From: JBGSLN01 sp041740675
GTDB taxonomy: Bacteria > Pseudomonadota > Gammaproteobacteria > JBGSLN01
Length of the DNA stretch: 19,327 bases
Direction of reading: 5' to 3'
NCBI GenBank assembly: GCA_041740675.1
Contig: JBGSLN010000220.1
Coordinates: 1 to 19,327, forward strand
Made by a program: the position numbers and the translations under genes. Below are positions 7,702 to 14,589 of the stretch, one piece after another. The notes under the pieces were generated by a model, which saw nothing but the letters and a program-made list of their open reading frames with translations, was not told the DNA's origin and made no database searches. Position 1 is the first letter of the stretch; every line of letters begins with the position of its first letter.

Positions 7702-7881
7702 GAAATTTTTAATTTTAATTTATAGTAAATCGCTCTACAGAGAAGTATTTATGATGTGTTTGTAAAAAAAACTCTGTTGACTCTACAAAAGAGCAGAAAT
7801 GTACATAGAAACTAGAACGTTATTAATAAAGTGACCATGCTTTTGAGCGCGTTAGATCTTTCTTAAATAAAATAGAGTCTA

Positions 7882-7887
7882 TATAAT
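7882..7887 (+). promoter_or_regulatory. Candidate -10 box for the oxygenase/lipid-transport operon
   Basis: A perfect TATAAT lies 29 bases before the ATG of the oxygenase gene. The matching -35 position (7859-7864, TTTCTT) is poor, so an activator may be needed or the true promoter may differ. The rest of the 278-base divergent region shows only AT-rich sequence and two CTCTACA copies (7733-7739 and 7781-7787). Confidence 0.35.
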
Positions 7888-7916
7888 AGATAATATTTAA
7901 AAAGAGATGTTAAAGA

Positions 7917-8759
7917 ATGAAAGTTTCACGAATCGATTTTAAAGCAGCCAATGCAGCCGAGCAATTTTTGAATTCTATCCATGAATCAGGTTTTGCAGTG
8001 ATTTATAATCATGGTGTGAAGGTCGATCTAATTCAACAAAGTTATACTGATTGGCAAAAATTTTTTCGGAGTAAAGAAAAACTTAACTTTCCATTTAATA
8101 AACAAAAGCAAATCGGCTATGCTCCGTTTCGATCTGAAAATTCGATTTATCAAAAAGAATTAAAAAACTTATCAGAGTTTTTTAACTACTATCCTTGGGG
8201 CATTGTTCCTGAACAGTTAAAAGAACAAACTTTTGAATTGCACCACATGTTAGAAAAAATTGGGGAAACTTTATTAAGTTGGTTAGATGCAACATTGCCC
8301 ACTGAAGTTAAACAGCATTTTTCTATGCCTCTTGCAAACATGATCCGAAATTCAAAAACTCATTTATTGCGAATTATTTATTATCCAGCTATCACCGGTA
8401 GTGAAACTTTTGGTGAAATTAGGACATCTAGACATGAAGATAGTAATTTAATTACTTTATTAGCCTGCCCTACTCAGCCAGGTTTACAAATCGAAGATAA
8501 TCAAGGAAACTGGCATGATGTTGCCTACACTAATGAAGATATTGTCATTAATATTGGCGCACAATTAAAGTTAATTACGCAAGGTTATTTGCCATCTACT
8601 ATGCATCGAGTGATAAACCCACAAACTCATTCTGCAAATAATGTAGCACGAATGTCAATGCCATTGTTTATGCATCCTCGAGATGAAGTCATGTTAGATA
8701 AAAAAATAACTGCAGGCCAATTCCTGCATGATTTTTTAGTCAAGAATGGGATAAAATGA
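7917..8759 (+). CDS. 2OG-Fe(II) oxygenase, isopenicillin N synthase-like
   Basis: This is a non-haem iron oxygenase of the isopenicillin N synthase/DIOX family, expected to be cytosolic and probably 2-oxoglutarate dependent. In 280 residues the N-terminal DIOX_N-like part has GFAVIYNHGV (25-34). The iron ligands of the double-stranded beta-helix are His173 and Asp175 (RHEDSNLITLL) and His230 (STMHRV), and the co-substrate pair R-x-S is Arg245/Ser247 (ARMSMPLF). All key residues are present, so it should be active. Substrate is not predictable. It shares an ATGA junction with the STAS-MlaE gene and is therefore first in the lipid-transport operon, which may hint at a lipid-related or envelope-related substrate. 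AAAGAG about ten bases upstream is the likely ribosome binding site. Confidence 0.9.
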   Translation: MKVSRIDFKAANAAEQFLNSIHESGFAVIYNHGVKVDLIQQSYTDWQKFFRSKEKLNFPFNKQKQIGYAPFRSENSIYQKELKNLSEFFNYYPWGIVPEQLKEQTFELHHMLEKIGETLLSWLDATLPTEVKQHFSMPLANMIRNSKTHLLRIIYYPAITGSETFGEIRTSRHEDSNLITLLACPTQPGLQIEDNQGNWHDVAYTNEDIVINIGAQLKLITQGYLPSTMHRVINPQTHSANNVARMSMPLFMHPRDEVMLDKKITAGQFLHDFLVKNGIK

Positions 8760-9868
8760 AGTCTTACATTAATATAACATTTGAAAATAACAAACTCTGT
8801 TTATACGGAAATTGGACATTAAGCGGCATTGAAAAATTGCCAAAAAATCCGTTGAAACATCTTGTTCTTCCTACTTATCCTTTGAAAATTGATGGGAGTT
8901 CTATTAAATCCTTAGACAGCGCTGGCGTTTACACCATTGAAAAAATAAAAAGGCAACTTGAAAATGCCAATATTACGATTGAATATGTGGGTTTTTCTCA
9001 ACAGCAAAAAACTTTGATCGAAATTATTCATAATGCCGAAACTCAAACACATTTTAAATCTACGTTAATAAAGTACACTCCTATTGAAAAACTCGGCAAA
9101 GAAGTTGTAGCAAAATTTAAAGAATTTATGTTATGGATGAATTTTATTGGTGAATTTTCCATAACTACAATTAAACTGTTGGCAAAACCTTGGCTTATTC
9201 CTTGGAAATCTATTATTGCCACAATAGATTTTATGGGAATTAGAGCGCTACCCATTATTGCAGTTTTATCTTTTCTAATTGGTGTAGTATTGACGTATCA
9301 AATTGGAGTGCAATTAACTCAATATGGCGCTAATATTTATATTGTGGCATTTCTAGGCATATCGATTTTACGAGAATTTGGCCCTTTGCTCGCATCCATT
9401 ATTTTAGCGGGTCGCACTAGCTCGGCTTATACGGCACAACTTGGCTTAATGAAAGCTAATGAAGAAATTGATGCGTTAAAAACCATGGGATTTTCACCCT
9501 TAGAATTATTAATTTTTCCAAGAATTGTCGGCTTAATTATTGCTATGCCTTTGTTAACTGTATGGAGTGATATCTTTGGCTTGCTCGGGGGCATGTTTAT
9601 GTCGAAAGCAAGTTTAGGTGTTAGCATGGAAACGTTTATCCAACAATTTCCACAAAATGTAACTTTATCGTCGTTTATGATTGGAATAGGAAAAGCACCT
9701 GTTTTTGCATTGATTATCGCGGCAGTTGGCTGTTACCATGGCTTAAAAGTTGCTGGCAGCGCTACAAGCATTGGTGAAAATACCACTAAAAGTGTAGTAT
9801 TGGCGATATTTTTGATTATTATTGCCGATGCTATCTTCTCAGTAATATTTAGTTATTTAGGAATTTGA
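8756..9868 (+). CDS. MlaE-family lipid ABC transporter permease with N-terminal STAS domain
   Basis: This inner-membrane subunit of an MCE-type lipid transporter is expected to move phospholipid between the inner membrane and the MCE protein. Residues 1-100 form a STAS domain (SLDSAGVYTI at 52-61), the equivalent of MlaB fused onto the permease. Residues about 125-370 are the MlaE fold: an amphipathic helix, ALPIIAVLSFLIGVVLTYQ (165-182), then the hallmark REFGPLLASIILAGRTSSAY (206-225) and a coupling helix near EEIDALKTMGFSPLELL, followed by further membrane helices. The 370-residue length is typical of STAS-MlaE fusions and longer than the roughly 260 residues of stand-alone MlaE. The start overlaps the oxygenase stop (ATGA), and the MlaF-like ATPase follows eight bases after the stop. 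Confidence 0.93.
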   Translation: MKSYINITFENNKLCLYGNWTLSGIEKLPKNPLKHLVLPTYPLKIDGSSIKSLDSAGVYTIEKIKRQLENANITIEYVGFSQQQKTLIEIIHNAETQTHFKSTLIKYTPIEKLGKEVVAKFKEFMLWMNFIGEFSITTIKLLAKPWLIPWKSIIATIDFMGIRALPIIAVLSFLIGVVLTYQIGVQLTQYGANIYIVAFLGISILREFGPLLASIILAGRTSSAYTAQLGLMKANEEIDALKTMGFSPLELLIFPRIVGLIIAMPLLTVWSDIFGLLGGMFMSKASLGVSMETFIQQFPQNVTLSSFMIGIGKAPVFALIIAAVGCYHGLKVAGSATSIGENTTKSVVLAIFLIIIADAIFSVIFSYLGI

Positions 9869-9876
9869 AGATATAA

Positions 9877-10644
9877 ATGTCAACCATCATTGAAATCCAA
9901 AATTTAAATGTCACTCTCAATGGACTGAATGTTTTGCATGAATTACATTTATCAATCAATGAAGGTGAAATTCTTGCTATTGTCGGCGGCTCTGGTGCTG
10001 GAAAAACTACCCTATTACGCACTATTTTATTATTAGTGCCTGCAACAGGGTCAATAAAAGTACTTGGCACCGAAATTTTACATGCATCTACTGTTGTTCA
10101 ACAATGGATTCGTAGTTATTGGGGAGTCATGTTCCAACAAGGCGCTTTATTTAGTTCGTTAACTTTATTAGAAAATATAATGTTTCCCTTGAGACAAGAA
10201 ACCTCTTTACCACTCGCTGATATAGAAGAATTAGCAAGAATCAAACTTGCCCTAGTGGGTTTAAAACAAGATGCTGCACATCGTTATCCAGCTGAGTTAA
10301 GTGGTGGAATGAAAAAGCGCGCTGCGATTGCCCGTGCACTTGCATTAGATCCAAAATTATTGTTTTTGGATGAACCTACGGCAGGACTCGATCCTCACAG
10401 CGGCAGTGAGTTTGATGAATTAGTGCTTGATTTGAGACAAAGTTTAAACTTGACTGTGGTGATGGTTACCCATGATTTGGATTCTCTTTGGAGAATCAGT
10501 GATCGAGTAGCATTTTTAGGTAAAGGGCAAGTTCTGGACTGTGCACCGATCAAACAATTGATGCACGCAAAAGATCCAGTAATTATTGATTATTTTAGTG
10601 ACAATCGTGCTAAAATGGCAGCCGAGAAGTATTCATCAGAATAA
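9877..10644 (+). CDS. MlaF-like ABC transporter ATP-binding protein
   Basis: This cytoplasmic ATPase powers the MlaE-type permease. The 255-residue chain has Walker A GGSGAGKTT (37-45), a Q-loop FQQGALF typical of the MlaF/Ttg2A class (86-92), signature LSGGM (141-145) followed by KKRAAIARAL, Walker B LLFLDE (161-166), PTAGLDP and switch His199 in VTHD. The Met in place of Gln in the LSGGQ signature and the FQ.GALF loop separate MlaF-type ATPases from the MacB-type ATPase at 4187-4876. The ribosome binding site is weak (GAAG about seven bases upstream). One base separates its stop from the MCE protein start. Confidence 0.94.
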   Translation: MSTIIEIQNLNVTLNGLNVLHELHLSINEGEILAIVGGSGAGKTTLLRTILLLVPATGSIKVLGTEILHASTVVQQWIRSYWGVMFQQGALFSSLTLLENIMFPLRQETSLPLADIEELARIKLALVGLKQDAAHRYPAELSGGMKKRAAIARALALDPKLLFLDEPTAGLDPHSGSEFDELVLDLRQSLNLTVVMVTHDLDSLWRISDRVAFLGKGQVLDCAPIKQLMHAKDPVIIDYFSDNRAKMAAEKYSSE

Positions 10645-10645
10645 T

Positions 10646-11566
10646 ATGGAAACAAAAGTTAATTACACACTGGTTGGTATTTTCGTACTCTTGCTATTTA
10701 CGGCAATTGTTATTGCTACTGTATGGCTATCCGCTGGACTTGGTTCCCAAAATTATAAAACATATTTAGTCTATATGAATGAATCAGTTTCAGGATTGGT
10801 TCTCGATGCTCCAGTCAAATACAATGGTGTAACTGTCGGACAAGTATCTGATATCGAATTAAATTTGAAAAATCCACGGCAAGTAATTTTAACACTGCAA
10901 ATTCAACCGCGTGTTCCTATTACAGAAACTACTTATGCCATTTTAATGGAACAGGGCATAACTGGAATTGCATTTATTGGCTTGCAGACTGGCGAACCAG
11001 CTCCTTTATTAATAGCGCATAATGGACAAAAATATCCAGTTATCCCTTCACAACCTTCCTTTTTAATGATGCTTGATCAAACTATCCAAAGATTATCAGA
11101 TAATTTTAATGATATGAGTAATAGTGTTAAAACTATTTTAAACAAACAAAATGTTCAAAATTTACAAAAATCATTAACAAACATTCAAGAAATTACTAAG
11201 AATGTAGCTGCAAACTCGCAAAATATTTCAGCCACACTCACGGATTTAAAAACTTTAATGAAGAACACTGCTGCAGCGAGTAATCAACTTCCTTCGATTA
11301 TGGATTCTATCAATGCAGGTTCAAAATCAATTCAACAACTCAGTGCAAAATTAAGCATCACGTCAAAAGCAATTAACAAAACAGCCGAACAAAGTAATAT
11401 TGCCATTGAATCATTTTCAAATAATATTCTTCCAGAAACCTATTCAACTTTGAAAGATATTAAACAGGCAACGCGTAGTATTAATGGCTTCAGTGCAGAG
11501 CTTAAAGAAAATCCATCGATGCTTATTAAAGGAAAAGCACCAGACCACCCTGGTCCTGGGGAATAA
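10646..11566 (+). CDS. MlaD/MCE-family lipid-transport protein
   Basis: This inner-membrane-anchored protein is expected to form the MCE hexamer that carries lipid across the periplasm. ATG 10646 starts one base after the ATPase stop. The 306-residue product has a short cytosolic start, one membrane anchor (about 8-29: LVGIFVLLLFTAIVIATVWL), then a single MCE domain (about 38-118) with VSGLVLDAPVKYNGVTVGQV and ITGIAFIGLQTG. The rest is long, helical and rich in Asn, Gln and Ser (about 135-290), as in longer MCE proteins whose helices build a tunnel. It is much longer than E. coli MlaD (about 183 residues), and the extension may partly bridge the periplasm, removing the need for a soluble MlaC. 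Confidence 0.93.
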   Translation: METKVNYTLVGIFVLLLFTAIVIATVWLSAGLGSQNYKTYLVYMNESVSGLVLDAPVKYNGVTVGQVSDIELNLKNPRQVILTLQIQPRVPITETTYAILMEQGITGIAFIGLQTGEPAPLLIAHNGQKYPVIPSQPSFLMMLDQTIQRLSDNFNDMSNSVKTILNKQNVQNLQKSLTNIQEITKNVAANSQNISATLTDLKTLMKNTAAASNQLPSIMDSINAGSKSIQQLSAKLSITSKAINKTAEQSNIAIESFSNNILPETYSTLKDIKQATRSINGFSAELKENPSMLIKGKAPDHPGPGE

Positions 11567-11570
11567 AAAT

Positions 11571-12182
11571 ATGAGTGAGACTAAAATGCAGCATACAAAA
11601 TTAGCAATATTATGTTTTATTTTTTTGTCCATTGCGGGTTGCTTTTCACCTATACATTTGCCGCAAAAAAATTCTTACACTCTGAATCCTGGACCGTTCA
11701 ATGTGCAACAATCTCATCATAGTTCGAAAACATTATTAGTAATGAACACCGAATCTAACGATGAGTTAGATACAAAAAAAATAGCTTATGTGAATAGGCC
11801 GTATCAATTAGCATACTTCACTAAAAATAATTGGATTACGACTCCTGCTGATCAACTTAATGCATTGATTACTAATACATTGCAACAGTCTAATTATTTT
11901 AAAGCTGTTGTAGCAACCCCATTTGTTGGTGTGACCGATTTAAAACTAAATACGTATTTATATAAACTACAACAAAACTTTTTATTTAATCCCAGTCGCG
12001 AGCAAATCGTGTTAGCAGCACAACTTGTTAATGCCAGCAGTGGGAAACTAGTTGCTGCGAGAACTTTTAGTTATGAAATTCCTACAAATAATAATAACCC
12101 TTTTGGTGGCGTAGTTGCAGCAAATAAAGCTGTACGACAGATGTTACAGCAACTAGTTGTTTTCGTGATAAGAAATTCGTAA
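11571..12182 (+). CDS. ABC-type transport auxiliary lipoprotein (PqiC-like)
   Basis: This is probably the outer-membrane lipoprotein partner of the MCE transporter. ATG 11571 has GGGGA about eight bases upstream and begins a lipoprotein signal sequence with lipobox SIAGC and Cys24; the longer frame from 11484 lies inside the MCE gene. After the cysteine comes SYTLNPGPF, matching the YYTLDPG strand that opens PqiC/DUF330-type auxiliary lipoproteins. Later features are IAYVNRPYQLAYFTKNNWITTPADQL and a conserved SxxxxVAARTFSYEIP-like strand. At 203 residues the length is right for the family. It is the last gene of the operon. PqiC-like proteins accompany MCE systems that lack a MlaA/MlaC pair. 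Confidence 0.88.
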   Translation: MSETKMQHTKLAILCFIFLSIAGCFSPIHLPQKNSYTLNPGPFNVQQSHHSSKTLLVMNTESNDELDTKKIAYVNRPYQLAYFTKNNWITTPADQLNALITNTLQQSNYFKAVVATPFVGVTDLKLNTYLYKLQQNFLFNPSREQIVLAAQLVNASSGKLVAARTFSYEIPTNNNNPFGGVVAANKAVRQMLQQLVVFVIRNS

Positions 12183-12240
12183 CTGGTTAAGCGTAAGAAA
12201 TTTTCAGAATTTTGGGGATGCAAACAAATTATCTTCTACG

Positions 12241-12335
12241 CAGGGTGATGCCCTGTCATTCCGAGCAATGCGAGGAATTTCCATCAGACTGCTCATGCTT
12301 TTTAATGATCTCTCACTTCGTTCGGGATGACATGC
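12241..12335. repeat. Palindromic interspersed repeat (TGTCATTCCGAG type)
   Basis: An imperfect inverted repeat has arms starting TGTCATTCCGAGCAATGCGAG (left, from 12254) and, on the opposite strand, TGTCATCCCGAACGAAGTGAG (right, ending at 12332). The arms agree at most positions over about 25 bases and enclose a spacer of about 29 bases. Just before the left arm, CAGGG and CCCTG (12241-12255) form a small hairpin. Repeats of this TGTCATTCCGAGCGAAGCGAGGAAT look are scattered in the non-coding DNA of many bacteria and are probably non-autonomous mobile or RNA-structured elements. G+C is visibly higher than in the surrounding DNA. It lies in the gap between the lipid-transport operon and the MFS gene and might also act as a transcript end. 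Confidence 0.65.
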
Positions 12336-12448
12336 CAAGTGTTTTTCATAAGTCCTTTCTGTAAATAATTACGATATGCCTTAGTAGGTTGTTGATTCTC
12401 ATCGTATACTCTGGGCAATAAACGATTAATTAAAAGGTAATTTAAATT
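12302..12448 (-). other. Open 48-codon stretch, possible eroded gene end
   Basis: Between stop codons on the minus strand, 48 codons are open. The part outside the repeat has protein-like composition (RLLPRVYDENQQPTKAYRN); the final codons run into the palindromic repeat (HVIPNEVRDH). There is no good ATG with a ribosome binding site. It could be the remnant of a lost gene whose end was invaded by the repeat, or chance. The rest of this 326-base gap (12183-12508) shows no gene; a weak TATCAT at 12450-12455 might be a -10 box for the MFS gene. Confidence 0.2.
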
Positions 12449-12508
12449 TTATCATAAAGATAATAATTTGCAGCTTAAAAATACTGAATATTAAATAGAG
12501 CAACTAAA

Positions 12509-14089
12509 ATGAATCTAGAAACATTTCCATACAAATGGTGGGCAATTATAGGTCTAGGCCTATTATCATTCACGGCTTATCTTGATTTCACCATTGTGAC
12601 TACAGCGCTCCCTTACATTCAAAAAGATCTCAATGTTCCAATTATAAAATTGCAATGGGTGATGACAATTTATGCGATGATCATTTGCATGTTTATGATC
12701 ATCTCTGGAAAGGCTGGAGATATATTTGGGCGTACACGAGTATTTTACATCGGCTTTATCTTATTTGGTATAGCTGCCATTGGCGCAGCTACTGCTGATT
12801 CGATTAATGTGCTCATTTTCTTTCGAGCAATACAGGCATTTGCAGGTGCGATAATTGCAACTGTCGGCGTCTCTCTGTTACCACAAACATTTCCTGCTAA
12901 ACAACAGACACTAGCGATTGGAATTTATAGTGCACTAAATGGAGCAGGGCTTGCTTTAGGACCATTTATAGGAGGTTTGTTATTAACCTTTTTTAATTGG
13001 CGATCTGTATTTTGGATCAATGTACCAATAATAATTATTGGCATGATTTGCATATCATTTAGTTTAAAACCCTCCCCTAAACCAAATTTTAATATAAAAA
13101 TTGATTGGTATGGATTGTTATTGTTAATAATTGGTATGGGTTGTTTTATTTATGGCATAACACATGGTGAACAAGTTGGTTGGAATTCTTCTGTCACTTG
13201 GAGCATGATCATTAGCAGTATCATTGCTTTTATTCTTTTGTTATTGGTAGAGAGCAGGGTTGTAGATCCTTTACTTGAATTATCATTATTTAAGAATATT
13301 AAAGCCTGCATAGCCATGCTTGTTTGTGTTACAGCTGGATTAATCATTTTTGTCTTTATGTTCTTTGATCCGTTATATTTAAATTTGATTCGTGAACAAT
13401 CTCCATTATTTATTGGACTTACCTTATTTTGTGTTCCTATCGTACAAGTTTTCATTTCATTATTATTAGAAAAATTAATCCATCAATTTGGCACTATTAA
13501 TTTGCTTATCTTTGGTTTGGCTTTTGCTCTCATTGCTGCAATACTACACGCTTTTTTCAGTATGACTACTTCAATATTTTTTGTTCTTTTTGCACTTATT
13601 TTAATGGGATACACTTGGGGCATTGCAAATGCAGGTTCAATTTCAGCGCTTGCCCAATCATTACCGCCTGAAAAAATGGGTGCGGCAATAGGAACACTAT
13701 TTACTTTTTTAAATATTAGTGGCGCTGTATTTTTAGCTTTATCTACTGTAATTTTTCATTGGTTAGAAAAAATTACATTTAATAGTATATTAATGAAATT
13801 GCATCTTCAATTATCGGCAGAGCAGTCTCAAGCAATTAAAATTGTATTAGCTGAACCTTCTCAAGCACACATACTACTTAACCAATTCGCAGGAGGAAAA
13901 AACACTGAAATTTTACAAGCGTTTCATCTCAGCTTTATTATTGGATTTCATGGGGTTGCCTGGTTTAGTGCAATAATAATGTTAATAATATTTATGATGG
14001 GAGTTAAATTATATTTCTCAGAAATTCATCAATCGGTTTCGCAGAAATTTCTCCATTCCAGCAAGGATGACAATGATCTAACTTCTTAA
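12509..14089 (+). CDS. MFS transporter, DHA2 family (14 membrane helices)
   Basis: This is an inner-membrane proton-driven drug or metabolite exporter of the EmrB/QacA type. The 526-residue length and hydrophobicity fit 14 membrane helices. Diagnostic motifs are LDFTIVTTALP in helix 1 (25-35, motif D1), GKAGDIFGRTR between helices 2 and 3 (67-77, motif A) and GAGLALGPFIGG in helix 5 (145-156, motif C), followed by NWRSVFWINVPI as in EmrB. A hydrophilic loop before the last helix (about 424-470) is also usual. No EmrA-like partner is adjacent, so it may work alone or borrow an adaptor. The ribosome binding site is weak (AGAG about nine bases upstream). The C-terminal 20 residues (from about 506) are hydrophilic, and their DNA resembles a repeat arm. 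Confidence 0.92.
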   Translation: MNLETFPYKWWAIIGLGLLSFTAYLDFTIVTTALPYIQKDLNVPIIKLQWVMTIYAMIICMFMIISGKAGDIFGRTRVFYIGFILFGIAAIGAATADSINVLIFFRAIQAFAGAIIATVGVSLLPQTFPAKQQTLAIGIYSALNGAGLALGPFIGGLLLTFFNWRSVFWINVPIIIIGMICISFSLKPSPKPNFNIKIDWYGLLLLIIGMGCFIYGITHGEQVGWNSSVTWSMIISSIIAFILLLLVESRVVDPLLELSLFKNIKACIAMLVCVTAGLIIFVFMFFDPLYLNLIREQSPLFIGLTLFCVPIVQVFISLLLEKLIHQFGTINLLIFGLAFALIAAILHAFFSMTTSIFFVLFALILMGYTWGIANAGSISALAQSLPPEKMGAAIGTLFTFLNISGAVFLALSTVIFHWLEKITFNSILMKLHLQLSAEQSQAIKIVLAEPSQAHILLNQFAGGKNTEILQAFHLSFIIGFHGVAWFSAIIMLIIFMMGVKLYFSEIHQSVSQKFLHSSKDDNDLTS

Positions 14090-14092
14090 AAT

Positions 14093-14110
14093 TTGACTCA
14101 ATTGACTCAA
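14093..14110. repeat. Tandem TTGACTCAA repeat between convergent genes
   Basis: The 9-base unit TTGACTCAA occurs twice in direct succession. Each copy is itself an odd palindrome (TTGA-C-TCAA). It fills most of the 26-base gap between the MFS gene and the convergent DUF2269-like gene. It could be a protein site or a replication slip; it is too short to terminate transcription by a hairpin. Confidence 0.4.
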
Positions 14111-14115
14111 ATGAA

Positions 14116-14589
14116 TCATAAAACTGGCATTGCCACCATTAAGTAATACACCATGATTAAAGCAATAAAAGCCGGCCAGCCCAAAATAAACCAATAACGA
14201 TAATATAAATAATATTTGGCCGGTAATGATTGTTGTTGCAAATAACTTTCCTTTGCAATTTTATGCAATTGAATTTGCAAATAAACCACTGGCAACCAAC
14301 ATGCTCCGGCGATACAGTAACCAATAATAGCCCATAATAACCATGGGGTTAATAAAGAAAAACCCAGTAGATGTACCATGGCAAATCCTGTCAGTGCTTG
14401 AATAATGCCAGATGAAGTCGTAAAAATCCAATCAGCTTTGACCACGTGACCTGTTGCAATTGCGATAATAGCAATACTGTTGCTTCGATTCGCAAGTAAC
14501 ATATAAAATGCAGTGCCCATCCCTGTACCGAATAACACACAGGCGCTGATAATATGAATAATTTTTAATATAAAATAAATTTGTATCAT
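14116..14589 (-). CDS. DUF2269-like integral membrane protein
   Basis: The 157-residue product has four predicted membrane helices (about 4-24, 50-72, 80-104 and 132-153). Its first helix carries LKIIHIISACVLFGTGMGTAFY, the opening pattern of the DUF2269 family, in which a His and a Gly-rich stretch are conserved; its function is unknown. Other polar residues inside or next to helices are His48 (TGHVVKADWIF) and Trp and Tyr near the end, which could suit a quinone or haem site, but that is speculation. Its ATG overlaps the stop of the SDR-DoxX gene (ATGA), so it is made with that protein. It is last in the five-gene operon and related in pattern to the small membrane protein at 15866-16309. 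Confidence 0.82.
   Translation of the reverse strand: MIQIYFILKIIHIISACVLFGTGMGTAFYMLLANRSNSIAIIAIATGHVVKADWIFTTSSGIIQALTGFAMVHLLGFSLLTPWLLWAIIGYCIAGACWLPVVYLQIQLHKIAKESYLQQQSLPAKYYLYYRYWFILGWPAFIALIMVYYLMVAMPVL

Noticed and set aside
7733..7793. CTCTACAGAG and CTCTACAAAAGAG as hairpins or an operator pair
   Set aside because: Stems of only four bases and unequal loops; expected by chance in this sequence.
12183..12240. Intrinsic terminator after the lipid-transport operon
   Set aside because: Only short AT-rich self-complementary bits are seen, with no G+C stem followed by a T-tract; the later CAGGG/CCCTG hairpin also lacks a T-tract.
13150..13455. 101-codon open frame on the minus strand inside the MFS gene
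   Set aside because: It lies wholly opposite a well-supported membrane transporter gene, has no recognisable motif and shows the composition expected of a complementary-strand shadow.
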